In this document: positions 24,301 through 36,300 of the stretch, piece by piece
Layout: every line of letters starts with the position of its first letter
Position numbering within the stretch: the first letter of the stretch is position 1
DNA from: Chondrosia reniformis
Taxonomy: Eukaryota > Porifera > Demospongiae > Chondrillida > Chondrillidae
NCBI GenBank assembly: GCA_947172415.1
Contig: OX359199.1
Span: forward strand, 2,630,001 to 2,694,000
Length of the DNA: 64,000 bases
Reading direction: 5' to 3'
Made by a program: the position numbers and the translations under genes
Notes under the pieces: generated by a model
The model's input: the letters and a program-made list of their open reading frames with translations, nothing else
The model's database searches: none
Told to the model about the DNA's origin: nothing

Positions 24301-27300
24301 TCACGGAGCGCGTCGTCCAGCTAACCTCCAAATTCACAATTCGTAGAGAGCTTCCGTAAAGCAGCTACATAATCCGCAATCGATTCCGTTGCACCTTGAT
24401 TTCGTTTATTAAAATGATACCGTTGGGCAATAACCAGTGGCTTTGGCTTGTAATGAGACTCGAGAACTTTGGTTAGTTCCTTAATTGACTTTGATACTGG
24501 TTTCGCCGGTACCAAGAGATCTCAAAGTAGCCCATAAGTGTTGGCTCCTATGACTGAGAGGAAAACTCCAACCTGTTTGTCTGTAGGCATAGTGTTTGCT
24601 TTGAAAAATATTTTTACTCTCTCCATGTACGATGAAATAGACTCTTGGTCAGGTTCAAAAGATCCCATTTATCCAACGTAAAGCGATCGCAATGGAGTTC
24701 GCATTTCCCGTCGCCAATTTGTAGACTACCACTTTCCTATGCACAAGCCACTCATGAACAACAAATAACAATCAATAAAAGAAACAATTCAACTACAAGA
24801 AAAACTCTGTATCTAAAAAAACGAAAACTGGTTATATATATATATATGTATTAGTTATACGCACCTCCGAGGGCGAGTACGTATAAAACCCATATACACC
24901 TCAACACCGTGGTATGAGTGATATATACTCCGTCGCTTCTTTTGGTGGGGACTTTCAGGATGGCTCATCTAGTGTCTGGTTGGTTTTGCTTAAACGCTTG
25001 ACAACTTCATAGAAAGCTCTTGCCCTGACTACTCCAACTGTCCTAAATATAAGGAGAATTATCCACCCCCAAGAAGAAACTTCTTAGTTTACCGTGTTTG
25101 GGCAGGGATATAACAGAATTTAAGAAGCCGATGCAGTATATACCTTCTTAAATCCTGTTATATCACGGTTACGAAATTTAAACACAGGCGGTCGCCCCGG
25201 CAACGGAGTATATATATACAGTGGAACCTCTGAATAACAAACATCATTGGGACAATTTCTTTTTCCTTTATCTAGGAGGTTTTCTTTAATGGGAGGTTTT
25301 GGGTATTTCTTGTTTTTACACAGAAATAATTACTCAGACTTCATATATATTTACATGCACACATGTTACTACAGTCCTTGATTATGATCATCTATAGTAG
25401 TCTGTCTGGCACAAACTGAATGCAACATTGCAACTCTATCAATAAGGTTGCTGGTAGTAGTTGCTTCAATAAAGTGGGAATAGCTCTCCAAAAAGCATTT
25501 GAAATCCTGCAGGGATTCTTTCGAATCCAGTGATTCTTTCGAATCCAGTGATAGTTAAGCAGCTGCCATATATGGACAGGAGGAGCATCTCGAAGAAGAT
25601 ACTTTTCAAGATAATTTTAGTTCTGTATAAGTGTGTGCTCATTTACAAAGCTTTTTAAAGGATATTTAAGAACGACAGTTCTTTGTTTGTCCTTATGGAA
25701 GCTTTCCTTTCTCTGTTGATTCTGTTCATATCTATCTTATTCGAGATGCTCCTCCTGTCTGCAGATGGCTGCTTACCTAATAATATCACTGGATTCTAAT
25801 CAGGTCAAAATTTGGGTATAAGAAACATTGTGGTTAAAAGAATGCTTAGGTGTACAGGATGTGTATACCAAGTTACTGAGGTGTCAAATCAATACGTGTC
25901 AAAAGATTGCATATACTGCTCGCAATTAGCATTATTTTGACACACACTTTAATTCCTGATATATGATGTTCAAATTGTGAATCCCTTTTCCGTTAAATAG
26001 AGATAGAATTTACACTTCGGCAAAGGAGGTAAGTTCGTTATTACGGAACTGAGAGGTTTCCTCTATACGGAGGGTTCTTGCATACTGCTTTAATACGAAG
26101 TTCAGTCGGTGCTTTACTTCCGGTCCGTTGTATTGGAGGTTTTTGCTATTGGGAAAGTCTGTTAACGGAGGTTCCACTGTATATATATCCAAAAAGGTCA
26201 ATCCAAAACAGGAAGTTAATTAACTTAGACATGCATACTGTACAAGCATGTCCTAATGTCTTTTCGAAACCTGATCTAATGGATTTCTTACTTTTGACCA
26301 GTTGGTAAAGTTAATTAAAACTATTGGTGTTCAGGAAGACCCTACTTCAATGGTGATTAGGGATGCTCTTAACACTATAGTGGGCCTCAGTCTCAAATGA
26401 GAACACTTCGATTACTGTCACTCAATTATTTAAAACGTGGTCATATACTGACTTCACACAAAAGCACTGTGTCTAAAAATAGTACAAGGATCATCTGAAA
26501 TAACAATATATGTAGAACCATGCTAATAATAGTAACCATGCAATACAGAGTCATGCAATAACAAGCAGTCCACACATCTCCCTTTTCCAGTAGGAGAGTC
26601 TTGTGGAGGGTCCAACGTGTGTCCCTGTTTGGGAACGAGCGATGTACATTGGTGTCGTGTGGGCAGTTCTCATAAAACTTTTCACATAGTGGGGCAACGT
26701 GTACTATGAATATTCATCACACTGCCACCCAGCTGGACTGATTGTATACCAACCAAATGGGTAATCTGAGACACAGGACACTTGTGTGATAATTTTTCAT
26801 ATGCAGTACCTGCCGAACGTATGGAGATAAGTAGTTACATCTTCTTTGATAATGTCTGGTCATCCAGATCCAGGTAAGAGGTCTAATTTGTGGAGCTGTG
26901 GATACTGGACACTCTCATAATGACCGTCCATATTCTTCTTTGAGCTCCATAGTTTCTAAATAGTCTGACACACAAGCTCTCTTCCTTATGCCATTAACAG
27001 GTAGATTGTGTTTTAAGTCTTTGATTGAGTAAGTAATCATTTAATAACAAAATTAATATACAATTGTATTTATTATTAACTTTAACCTCACAGTTTATGA
27101 TCAGGGGGCAGCTACTATGCATGCACTCTATTCACAAGGTAGGTATATGTAGTATTTACAAATGGAATTTTATTTCTTCATAGCTTCCTGAGGCCTGAGA
27201 CAGCACAGGGAATATTTGTGAATTTCAAAAAACTGTTGGAATTTAATAATGGCCGGCTCCCTTTTGGTGCTGCATCAGTTGGAAGAGCCTTCAGAAATGA

Positions 27301-30300
27301 GATATCCCCAAGATCTGGCTTGCTTAGAGTCAGGTTGGTAAGGGTTGGTATGTATGGTAAATTATTGTTTGATTTGACATTATTAATTTTGTTACCAATA
27401 TAGTTTCCCATGACATCCCTTACACTTATCCCTTAATTGTGTACTTAATTGACCACCCACACATGTGTGCAGTTTTATTTTCTTTTTCACATCTGTGATG
27501 TTTGTGTTGTAAGATCAAGCACATACATCATTTCCTAGACAATGGGTTGATAATGGGTAGCAATTGCTGCTGATTTTGGAGGATATAGTGTATATACAAC
27601 TTGTAAGAATTAAACATGAATTGAAGTTAGTTTTTATACCCACAGAAGCAAATCTTATGTATTGCTTCTGTTTGTGGTTGTATTAGTCCTGGGATATCCA
27701 GATGCCATGTCAAAGGAGATTAAACAGTTATATCCCATTGACTCGCTATGCTGCTGAAAGGAAGTACTTTTAGTTGCATTCATTATGTTAGATAATTAGT
27801 CGCTGATGAAGACCTAAGGTTCGAAGCGTTCAGTGTAGCTCTATTTTCATTTTAGATAGCTCCAATAAACATATCTACCAGTATCTGATTTTGTGTACAT
27901 GTGTATATGTTATGCTTGAGAGTGTGGTTACTCTGCAGTTCTCTTCTTTTTAGGGAATTTGATTTAGCTGAGATTGAATATTTTGTTCATCCGGATAGAA
28001 AGGATAATTTTGACAAATTTTGTAATGTGGCAGATTTGACTCCATTCCTCTATTCACAGGACATCCAACTCTCTGGAGAGCCACCACTTAAGATAACACT
28101 CAGAGAAGCAGTAGAAAAGGTAAGATGCAATACATAAAGGAAAATGAAACCTTTTACTGATTTGATTGTACATATGTAGATAAACGAAAATAATAGGATA
28201 GAAAAAGTGATTGCTGTAATATTGTTAATGAATTTGCAAAGATAATATCAAATAATAAGCAAAGTCACAGTTCTCAATAACAGTAAAAACCATTACAAGG
28301 ACTGCAACAATGTATATGGCAGAGTGCTGTGTTACTGTCTAAGTAGGGATGGCTGAAAAATTTATGATCAATTAACACTTTATAAATCAACAACCCAGTG
28401 ATTTGGTTACATTTGATTATTTGCAGTCAATATGTATGCTTTTCTATATATCAAAATATGTTACAACACTCTGCTATGTTAAAAGGTGGTTACCCAGCAA
28501 TTGGTCCATTTTGAAGATACATTTCTTTTTAATGAGTCATAGAAAAGTTGACTACGTACTCACAACTATACCACTGTGTCTTTGATTTTTACGCTGGTAC
28601 ACCACTTAGTCAGAAGACTACTTTTCATGGTGCTCAGCAAATTACAAATGATACTCAAGTAAGGTGGAATAGAATGTAGATAGCGAAAGAGTTAATTTGA
28701 GATGAATTTGTTCCATGATTTATAAGTCTAAATGAGGGAGCTTTCTTTCCATAATTAGATCTTGTTCTTGGCAACTTTAACAGTGCTATAGCTGATCCTC
28801 TAGTATTATAATTATGGTTGAAGCTTCATGAGGTTAGAAGATTTACTAAATAGCTTGGATTATAGATTTGGGATCCTTCATTAATGAAATTGTTAGTTTT
28901 ACTAGTTTGTGTTCATACAACTGTTGAATGGTGTTCTAGCCCAGGCATGCTAAGTTGTCTTATTTGGTGGACCTGATGATTCTGTTACACATAGAAACTA
29001 CAGATACAACTTAGCAACTCTACTACATCACCATTCCTAATTCTCTTCTTTTTCAAATGAGCTAGTGCTAACATGCATTTTTTGCAAGTTATATATAGGC
29101 CTTATGCACATTTCATCATTTCGGGTTAAGTCGATTATGCAATCCGACCCTGTTGAGTGTTTGTTGTGCTCTGAAAATGGAATACAAATTTGTGGAGAGC
29201 GATATCCCGGGCACTTCTTTGAAGGGAAGACAACCGAATAACCTTATCGTGCCTGAGTTGAAGAGGTGGCTGTCCTGCCGCGGTGGAACTGTTCGTGGCA
29301 CAAAAGCTGATCTCGTGAAGCGGTAAGCTCGGTATAATGCTGCGATATATTATGTTACGTTGCAACGTAGCTAACGTTACCGTGGCTCTGGGTAAAGTGG
29401 AGTTCACATAGCACGCCACAGCGCACTTTGCTTGCACTCGATAGAACAGCTTCTGACTTTGTCCCCAGTTTGCGCTGGGCTGAAACGTACGAGGAACAAA
29501 CTGAGAAGCTGCTCCTTTGCGTGCAAGGTTTCTTATAGCTACGTAGCTACTAAGCTTTCACGTACTGTTCGTTGTTTATCCAATGGTAGAGTCCATGACT
29601 ACATCAGGAACGGCCTTGAGAGTGAGCTTCTGGATCCTGATGGTGATGTGAATGTGGAGCGTAAGCGTAGAGAGATGGTTAATGCTGGTGGATCTGGCAG
29701 TGTTGATCTGGACCTCACTGTCTCCTTCCCCAATGATGGCTGGACTACATCACTGAAGAAGTTACCAGATGTTCGCTTTCAAAGTATTTACCAACACTTC
29801 ATGGAGAAATCACTTGTTGTTGCAGCAAGGATGAGTCTGGCATCTGTTGGCGATGATAGTGATGCATCCTCTGACACAGAGCTCTTCTCGACTTTCAAGG
29901 GCATTGACAAAGGGTACAATTTCTTCAGGAGTGGTCATGTGCAGCAGATTGAGATGGTTGAAGGGGAGGAATTTTCTTTTGTCAGGTGTAATGTGCTGCC
30001 ATCAATGAAGAAATGTGCACCATGTAAAACGAAAGTCTGCTTGCTTCCAAACGGCATGGTGAAGATGGCACTGTGTACATGTACAGCTGGGCTTTCTGGA
30101 TGCTGCAACCATGTGGCAGCATTACTTTATGCCCTTGAAGAGTTCGTGAGATTTGGGCTGCGAGATGAGGAGGAATCTCCAACTTCAAGATTATGCAGAT
30201 GGAATAGACCAAGACTGAAGAAAGTGAAACTGAAAAAGTTGTTGATGTGCAGCTAGTCAAAGTGAGCTTAGGAAAAAAAGTGTGCACGAGCCCCAAAGGC

Positions 30301-33300
30301 ATTTTACAACCCTGTGCCTCCCAACAAAAGACTTGTTGAGCCTTCTGAGCAAGAACAGTTTAGGAAGGATTTGGAAGCTGCTCATGCTGCCGCATTAGCG
30401 AGTGACACCTCAGGCAACGAGCAGAGGTATGACAGTTCAACCTGGCTGACAGCCCTTCAGACGGACAGTAATAGCAGCAGTGGTAGCGAATCAGATGAGG
30501 TTGATATTGAATCTGATTCTTCAGATAGCAGCAGTGATGAGCAAAGAGCTCATTATGTGACAGAAGCAACATGGAGCAGCCCTGAGGAATTGTACAAGGC
30601 CTGTGTTTGTGTTACTGAGGAGCATGCCAAGGATATTGAGGTACAGACCAGGGGCCAGAGCTCTTGTCAAACATGGTTCACAGAGAGGCGCAAACGGGTG
30701 ACAGCAACTCTGTGCAAAGCCATTGTCTGCAGACGGAAGGAAGGCTTCACAGCTGTAATTCGTAATAAGCTGTGTTGAGAGTTTCGTGGGAATGCTGCCA
30801 CTCGCTATGGTAGAGACAATGAACCTGTGGCAATCATGCAGTATACGACAGAGCGCAAGAAATATGCACCTGATTTTAGTGTGATGTCATCTGGTCTTGT
30901 CATTAATACAACATGGCCATGGCTAGTAGCTTCCCCGGATGCAATTGCTTGTGATCCACAGAAAGGAAATGGAGTGGTTGAGGTGAAGTGCCCTTTTAAA
31001 TGCCGGAACCAATCATTGTCACTTGCAGTAGACAAATTGCCCTTTCTGGACCACTGCGTAAATGGTTTTCAGCTGAAAAAAGCACATGCTTATTACTAAC
31101 AAATGCAATTTCAACTTCTGGTAACTGGTTTTGAGTGGGCAGACTTTGTAGTTTGGACTCCAACAGAGATGTTTGTGGAGCAAGTGGCACGCCAAAGTGA
31201 TTTTGCGGAGCAGCATCTGGAAAGGTTAAAGAATTTCTACTTCGACCATTTGCTACCAGCACTGTATGCTGAGATTGTATAGTGTAGATCATTTCACATG
31301 AAACATATTATATAACATTATATTATTGTTGATTGAATATATTTTAACCATGCAACAAGAGCTCCCTCAAAATTAGTGAGCATAGCACACACAAATACCA
31401 ACTGTTCTAGCATGTCAAACAGTGTATTGTCTATCTCCCCTGCCAAAATCTTGTAACTTTTGATTCGCTGCATTTTTCTTTCAACATGAATTCTCACACC
31501 CGCTATCTTCTTTGTTGACATCAAATCTTCTGGGGCCATCTGCATGTCACCTTGTTTGAATGGGGGGATGTTCAGCCTGACGTCATATTGAAGGAGTAAA
31601 TCCTTAATGTCAAAACCTTTATCTGCCATCACTGAGTCACCATGCTCCAGATACTCCAACAAACCACTCTGTTCTGTTATGGCCTGGTCAGAAATTGAAC
31701 CTTCAAACACGTTAGATACAAATGTCACGTGTCCATGTGGTGCTATTCCAATTAGAACCTTGACAGTGTTGTGATGCTTATACGCAGACCATGTTAAACT
31801 TTGCCGAGCCAGTGATGATGGGGTATTAATAAAGAACTCCGTGCAATCTATGATGATTCGGGTTAATGGATACCATTTTCTGAAACATGGTGGCATCAAC
31901 TTGGTTATCTTGCACCGAGAAAGCCAAATTGGTAATTGTTGAAATTTGTGATGCATTAAGTTCTTCAACCAAGTTATAATAGTTCTGGAGACTGTAGGCT
32001 GTGATACCTTGAAGTGCTGAGCAAGATCAACTTCTCCAAGTCCCAACCGAAGATGAACCATTACCAAAAAGAACTGCTCGATCAAACTGAGCCTAGGCTT
32101 GGACCCACGCTTGCTGCCGTGCTGCTCCCAAATGTCTGGGGTTGTGGAGCTCCCCTTCCAAGTACGCATGACTTTAACCGAGGACTTAAGGAAATTAAAG
32201 CATGCCATAAATATTAGGCCTGTGCCGAATCCAGTGTAGTACTTTATTAGCTCATCCTGGTGCTCTATCTGACTGAAGCTAAAAACATGAGAACCCAGCT
32301 GCAAATTAGCAGCTTTCAAAGTGTCGACCTCCTCCTCCAGGGATGTACACTTATCACTCAGCTTTGCATTTTCACTCTTTAGCGCTTCCTTTTCAGCATT
32401 AATGACACTCACACACGCAAAGTGTTGATGTATACTGTCATCATCACTCTGTGTTTCCTCACGACTTGCCTCATCCACATTTTTTTCAGGTGCTTCTGAA
32501 GAAGTAGACGGTCTACAGTCAATCTTCCTGCACTTACATGGTGGCAACGATTCGCGCACAGTTGGAGCTTTCGTGGACCTAGCAGGTGTGCTCCAAAAGA
32601 ATTTTGTCAGTACAGCATCTCCTTTCAGCTTTTGACAGGTCACTGTCGTCAGCTTTTTGTCATCTGGTCGTCTTCGGCTTCCAGAGCAGTAGGCGTCAGC
32701 TTCGAAATGTAGCGAACACACCTTCGTGTGCTCGTTGACTTGAAAATGATTCCCTACATCTCTACGAATCTTTGCAATCCACTCGCACGCTAGCGCACAA
32801 TCTTTCAGAAAGGAGTGGAAGGAAACCACTTCCACGGTCTTGTCGCGACTGTTACTGGTACATCCCGGGACACAGCAATGATGTGGCATGATGATTCATC
32901 CAACAGTCGCTCGGAAGCAGCACAACGAAAACCGTTTGTAAACAAATGGCCGAACACCCAACAGGGTCGTATTGCGTAATCGACTTAACCGGAAATGATG
33001 AAGCGTGCATAACGGCTATTGTTGTATGTTCTTCTGAATTGGATAACTGAACTGAAAGTGTTACGCACCAGCCCTGCTTAGCTATCATGTAAGATGGTAA
33101 TAATGGTATATAGGTTGTGAGATTTCTTTTAAACGTTGTTTGACAGTTGTTGAATATGTCTTTTTGTCTTTTCAGGGAATCATAGCCAATGAGACAATTG
33201 GATACTTTATTGGTAGAATTTACCTTTTTCTCCTAAGAGTTGGAGTTAATCCTGCCAAAGTTAGGTTTCGTCAGCATCTGTCAACTGAGATGGCCCATTA

Positions 33301-36300
33301 TGCATGTGACTGCTGGGATGCTGAGTGCAGCACCTCCTTTGGGTGGGTTGAGTGTGTGGGATGTGCCGACCGAGCCTGTTTCGATATCTCCCGTCATCAG
33401 GAGGCAACTGGAGTTGACCTTGTGGCACAGCAGCCATTACGTGAGCCAGTATCCTTTGCAATTTCCCTCTTTTAGGCTGAGTGTGACTGTTGGCTTAATT
33501 GCATAGGTTGAAATTAGGTTAAGAAATTGTGAAAGTTACGTCTAACATTTACTTCTACTATGTAGCTTATAGCACATCTGTTGATTTTATTAGCAGGTGG
33601 AGACTCAGTTAGGTTAATTCTTCTTTTGTGACTCTTTTCGTTGATTGTTGGGTGGAGGTTCATTGCCTCTTTTATGGGCATTTCCTTCTACCTTTTCTGC
33701 ATGTTTCATGTACTGTAACACTCAGTAGAAAAGGAGTATGAATATGAAAATAGACAACAGATCTCCACCCAGTAGTCATCGAGGAAGATCTACAGGTTTA
33801 ACTGTCCATTTCTAGATGTAAGAAAGATCAATGATGAACCTATTGAAAGATGTATAGGTTGCGATTGGAAGAAATCCTTATCATAACATACCAGTCATCA
33901 TCAAAATTGTTACAAATGTAAAAACCATTCTACATACGTACATGTATGCTAATATGACTCCTTGACTCTTCTAAATAGAAAAAAATAGATGTAATTGAAG
34001 TGAGTCCCGATAAGAAAGTGTTAGGTAAGAAATTTAGAAAGGAAGCTCAAGCAATTATGGAAGCGCTAAAGAACTTGAAAAGTGTTGATATTGAAGTAAT
34101 GGAAGATGAACTTCAGAATAAAGGGTTAGTTTGAATAGTTGACGAAATCTTCAGTTATTGTTAGTGATGTTTTACTTTATCATGGTTTTTGTGATTATTC
34201 CCCAAGAATGGAGTATGGCCATTATGATTAACTGAGTTTAAAATTTGCATACTTGCTGCCAATGAATAACTTTCATATTTTGGTCCTTTGTTGCTTCTTT
34301 TTCAGTATTTTAGTCCGTATACCTATGTACTGAAGATGGTGCTTCAGTTTCAATTTAATAAATTATGATATATCCTTGTATTAAGCCGATTTGATTTGTG
34401 ACTTTTACATTTCATTTATGTGTGATTCAGAGTTTTCCATATAAATCCACTGAATAATTTTCTGTTTAGGTCATACATTTTGAAGTTGCCGGATACTGAA
34501 TACACCCTAGAACCACATATGGTTAATGTTCTTAGAAGCAAGAAGACTATTTATGGTAAATTCAGAGTGTACGATTATGATTTCTTTTGATATGTTTCTT
34601 GGCTACAGCTGGATGTGTTCTTTGGCTACAGCTGGATGGGTTCCTTGGCTTCAGCTGGATGGGTTCCTTTGGCTACAGCTGCATTGTTACTGCTGGATGG
34701 GTTCCTTAGCTACAGCCGGATGGGTTCCTTTGGCTACAGCTGCATTGTTACTGCTGGATGGGTTCCTTGGCTGGATGGGTTCCTTGGCTACAGCTGAATA
34801 ACTCTTTTGGCTTTGGTTTTGGCTTGGCTTTAGACTAAGCATGCCACCTACAGCCAGGAAGACCGAAAAATAGGTTGCTCACTCCTATCTAATATTTCTA
34901 GATTTGCCAATATAAAGACCCTAGTTGCTTACATCTCAGGTTTCTGGGTATGCCGGCTAGATATGGACTATAACATGGAACACAATCACTCTACCTACTG
35001 AATTATGCAAGCAACATACCAACTTTATCTCCAAAGATGTTGTCATCAAGAGATCTTGCACTATTTAACAATACAATAAGGATCCTAATCCTACTGGCTT
35101 GAGAGTTTATCTACGTGTTGAAGGTGTTGCGTGGCCATCTCACTGTGATTGAAGCCTACTCCGCTGGATTTATTTCTGATACTGCCCCACTCTCACTGTG
35201 ATTGAAGCCTACTCCGCTGGATTTATTTCTGATACTGTCCCACTGCCATACCCTCCTAGCAAGATTGTAATAGTCTGCCAGCTCAGCTAACCAGTGAACT
35301 AACTGTGCCTTCTTTTTCTGAAGCTTAGTACTAGATACAGTGGGGAACCTGTTCCATCATTGTCGTTTGTATGATGGAAATAGTCAGTCGCTGCAGTCAT
35401 CCATGCCAAATATATACAAACTTAAAAAAAACATAACATTTACATTATATAAATTGAGCTTTATGTATTTTATCCTTATAGTTAGAGAGTTTCAGCCAAG
35501 TGTAATTGAGCCATCTTTTGGAATTGGTCGTATATTGTATGCAGTTTTAGAGCATTCGTTTAGAGTAAGACCAGATGATGAACAGAGAACTGTGAGTTGG
35601 AATTTTACTTCAATTTAATCGTTATGCATTAATATCTGATCCATCTAGGTAGAAAATTGTATCCAATATACTTTATAGTAAGCTGATGACAGAATTTATG
35701 CCCCGCCAAACTATGTACACATATTCAGTTTGCTGCTTATAAAATGATAATGCTACTGTGTAAGCTGATAAAATCTCATAATTGAGGTGGTATATATTTT
35801 AGGTAATGATGTGAGCAACATATGAAATAATTGCCATACCCCCTCCCCCCAATTATATTTTCTGACAGAAACCCTGTCTTTCCTTATGTAGTGGTTAGCT
35901 CTTCCTTCTGCGATAGCTCCTGTTGCTTGCTCAGTCCTGCCTCTCAGTAACAACCCAGAATTCACGCCCTTTATCCAAACATTATGTACGTAAGTAAGCC
36001 TAAGAGCTCCTGAAAGCTAGCTAATAGGGACCTGATGTTTTATGGAGACTATATCAGTGTACCCAGCATGTAATATAGTATGAAATACAGTTAGTACTTC
36101 TAGTAGAGAATACTCAAATGCTTCCCAGTTTGGCACTGTCCAAAATTATAAGTAACATCGAAGATTTTTTAGAATATATTGTGAACAAAGAGTGAACTCT
36201 TTCTTGAAACAATTACATCTTTAATATTCCTTAGATATTTGTCAATGATTTCTCTCTTTCATCACACTTAGCAACTTCTCTCACAGAGAATGGTGTGTCA

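Larger units (their letters stand above)
20671..26244 (-). mobile_element. Ty3/Gypsy LTR retrotransposon with 5-bp target duplication, interrupted
   Basis: The LTR at 20671-20844 (174 bp, TGTAGACTACC to CTCTACA) is matched by a second LTR whose halves lie at 24720 to about 24840 and about 26186-26244. Both outer flanks are AGCAT (20666-20670, 26245-26249), a perfect target duplication. Next to the left LTR the complement reads GTAAGGGGGAGGAAAC, a polypurine tract. Next to the right LTR it reads TGGCGACGGG, a plausible primer binding site. Both agree with minus-strand orientation. The body keeps gag (24515-24321), a protease/RT-region remnant (21518-21222) and an integrase remnant (21173-20961). 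Most of pol is deleted. Two later insertions split it. Confidence 0.88.
29105..33009. mobile_element. ISL2EU-like DNA transposon (THAP-DDE transposase plus YqaJ nuclease)
   Basis: Imperfect terminal inverted repeats of about 50 bp: 29105-29155 and the complement of 32957-33009 share TTCATCATTT, GGTTAAGTCGATTA and CGACCCTGTTG. TA is present outside both ends (29103-29104, 33010-33011), which may be a 2-bp target duplication. It carries two convergent genes, a minus-strand THAP-DDE_4 transposase (intact) and a + strand SAP/SWIM/YqaJ protein, whose stops are 35 bp apart. The pairing of a Harbinger-related transposase with a YqaJ-type nuclease is known for ISL2EU-type elements. Lies in GARS intron 6. 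Confidence 0.88.

Noticed and set aside
25500-25560. TTCGAATCC words, considered as a tRNA T-arm
   Set aside because: They are a tandem 18-bp duplication (GATTCTTTCGAATCCAGT) without acceptor, D or anticodon stems. No tRNA gene was found anywhere in the window.
34526-34801. Trp/Gly-repeat peptide over the minisatellite
   Set aside because: Produced by translating a 22-24 bp tandem repeat inside an intron; two frames are equally open.
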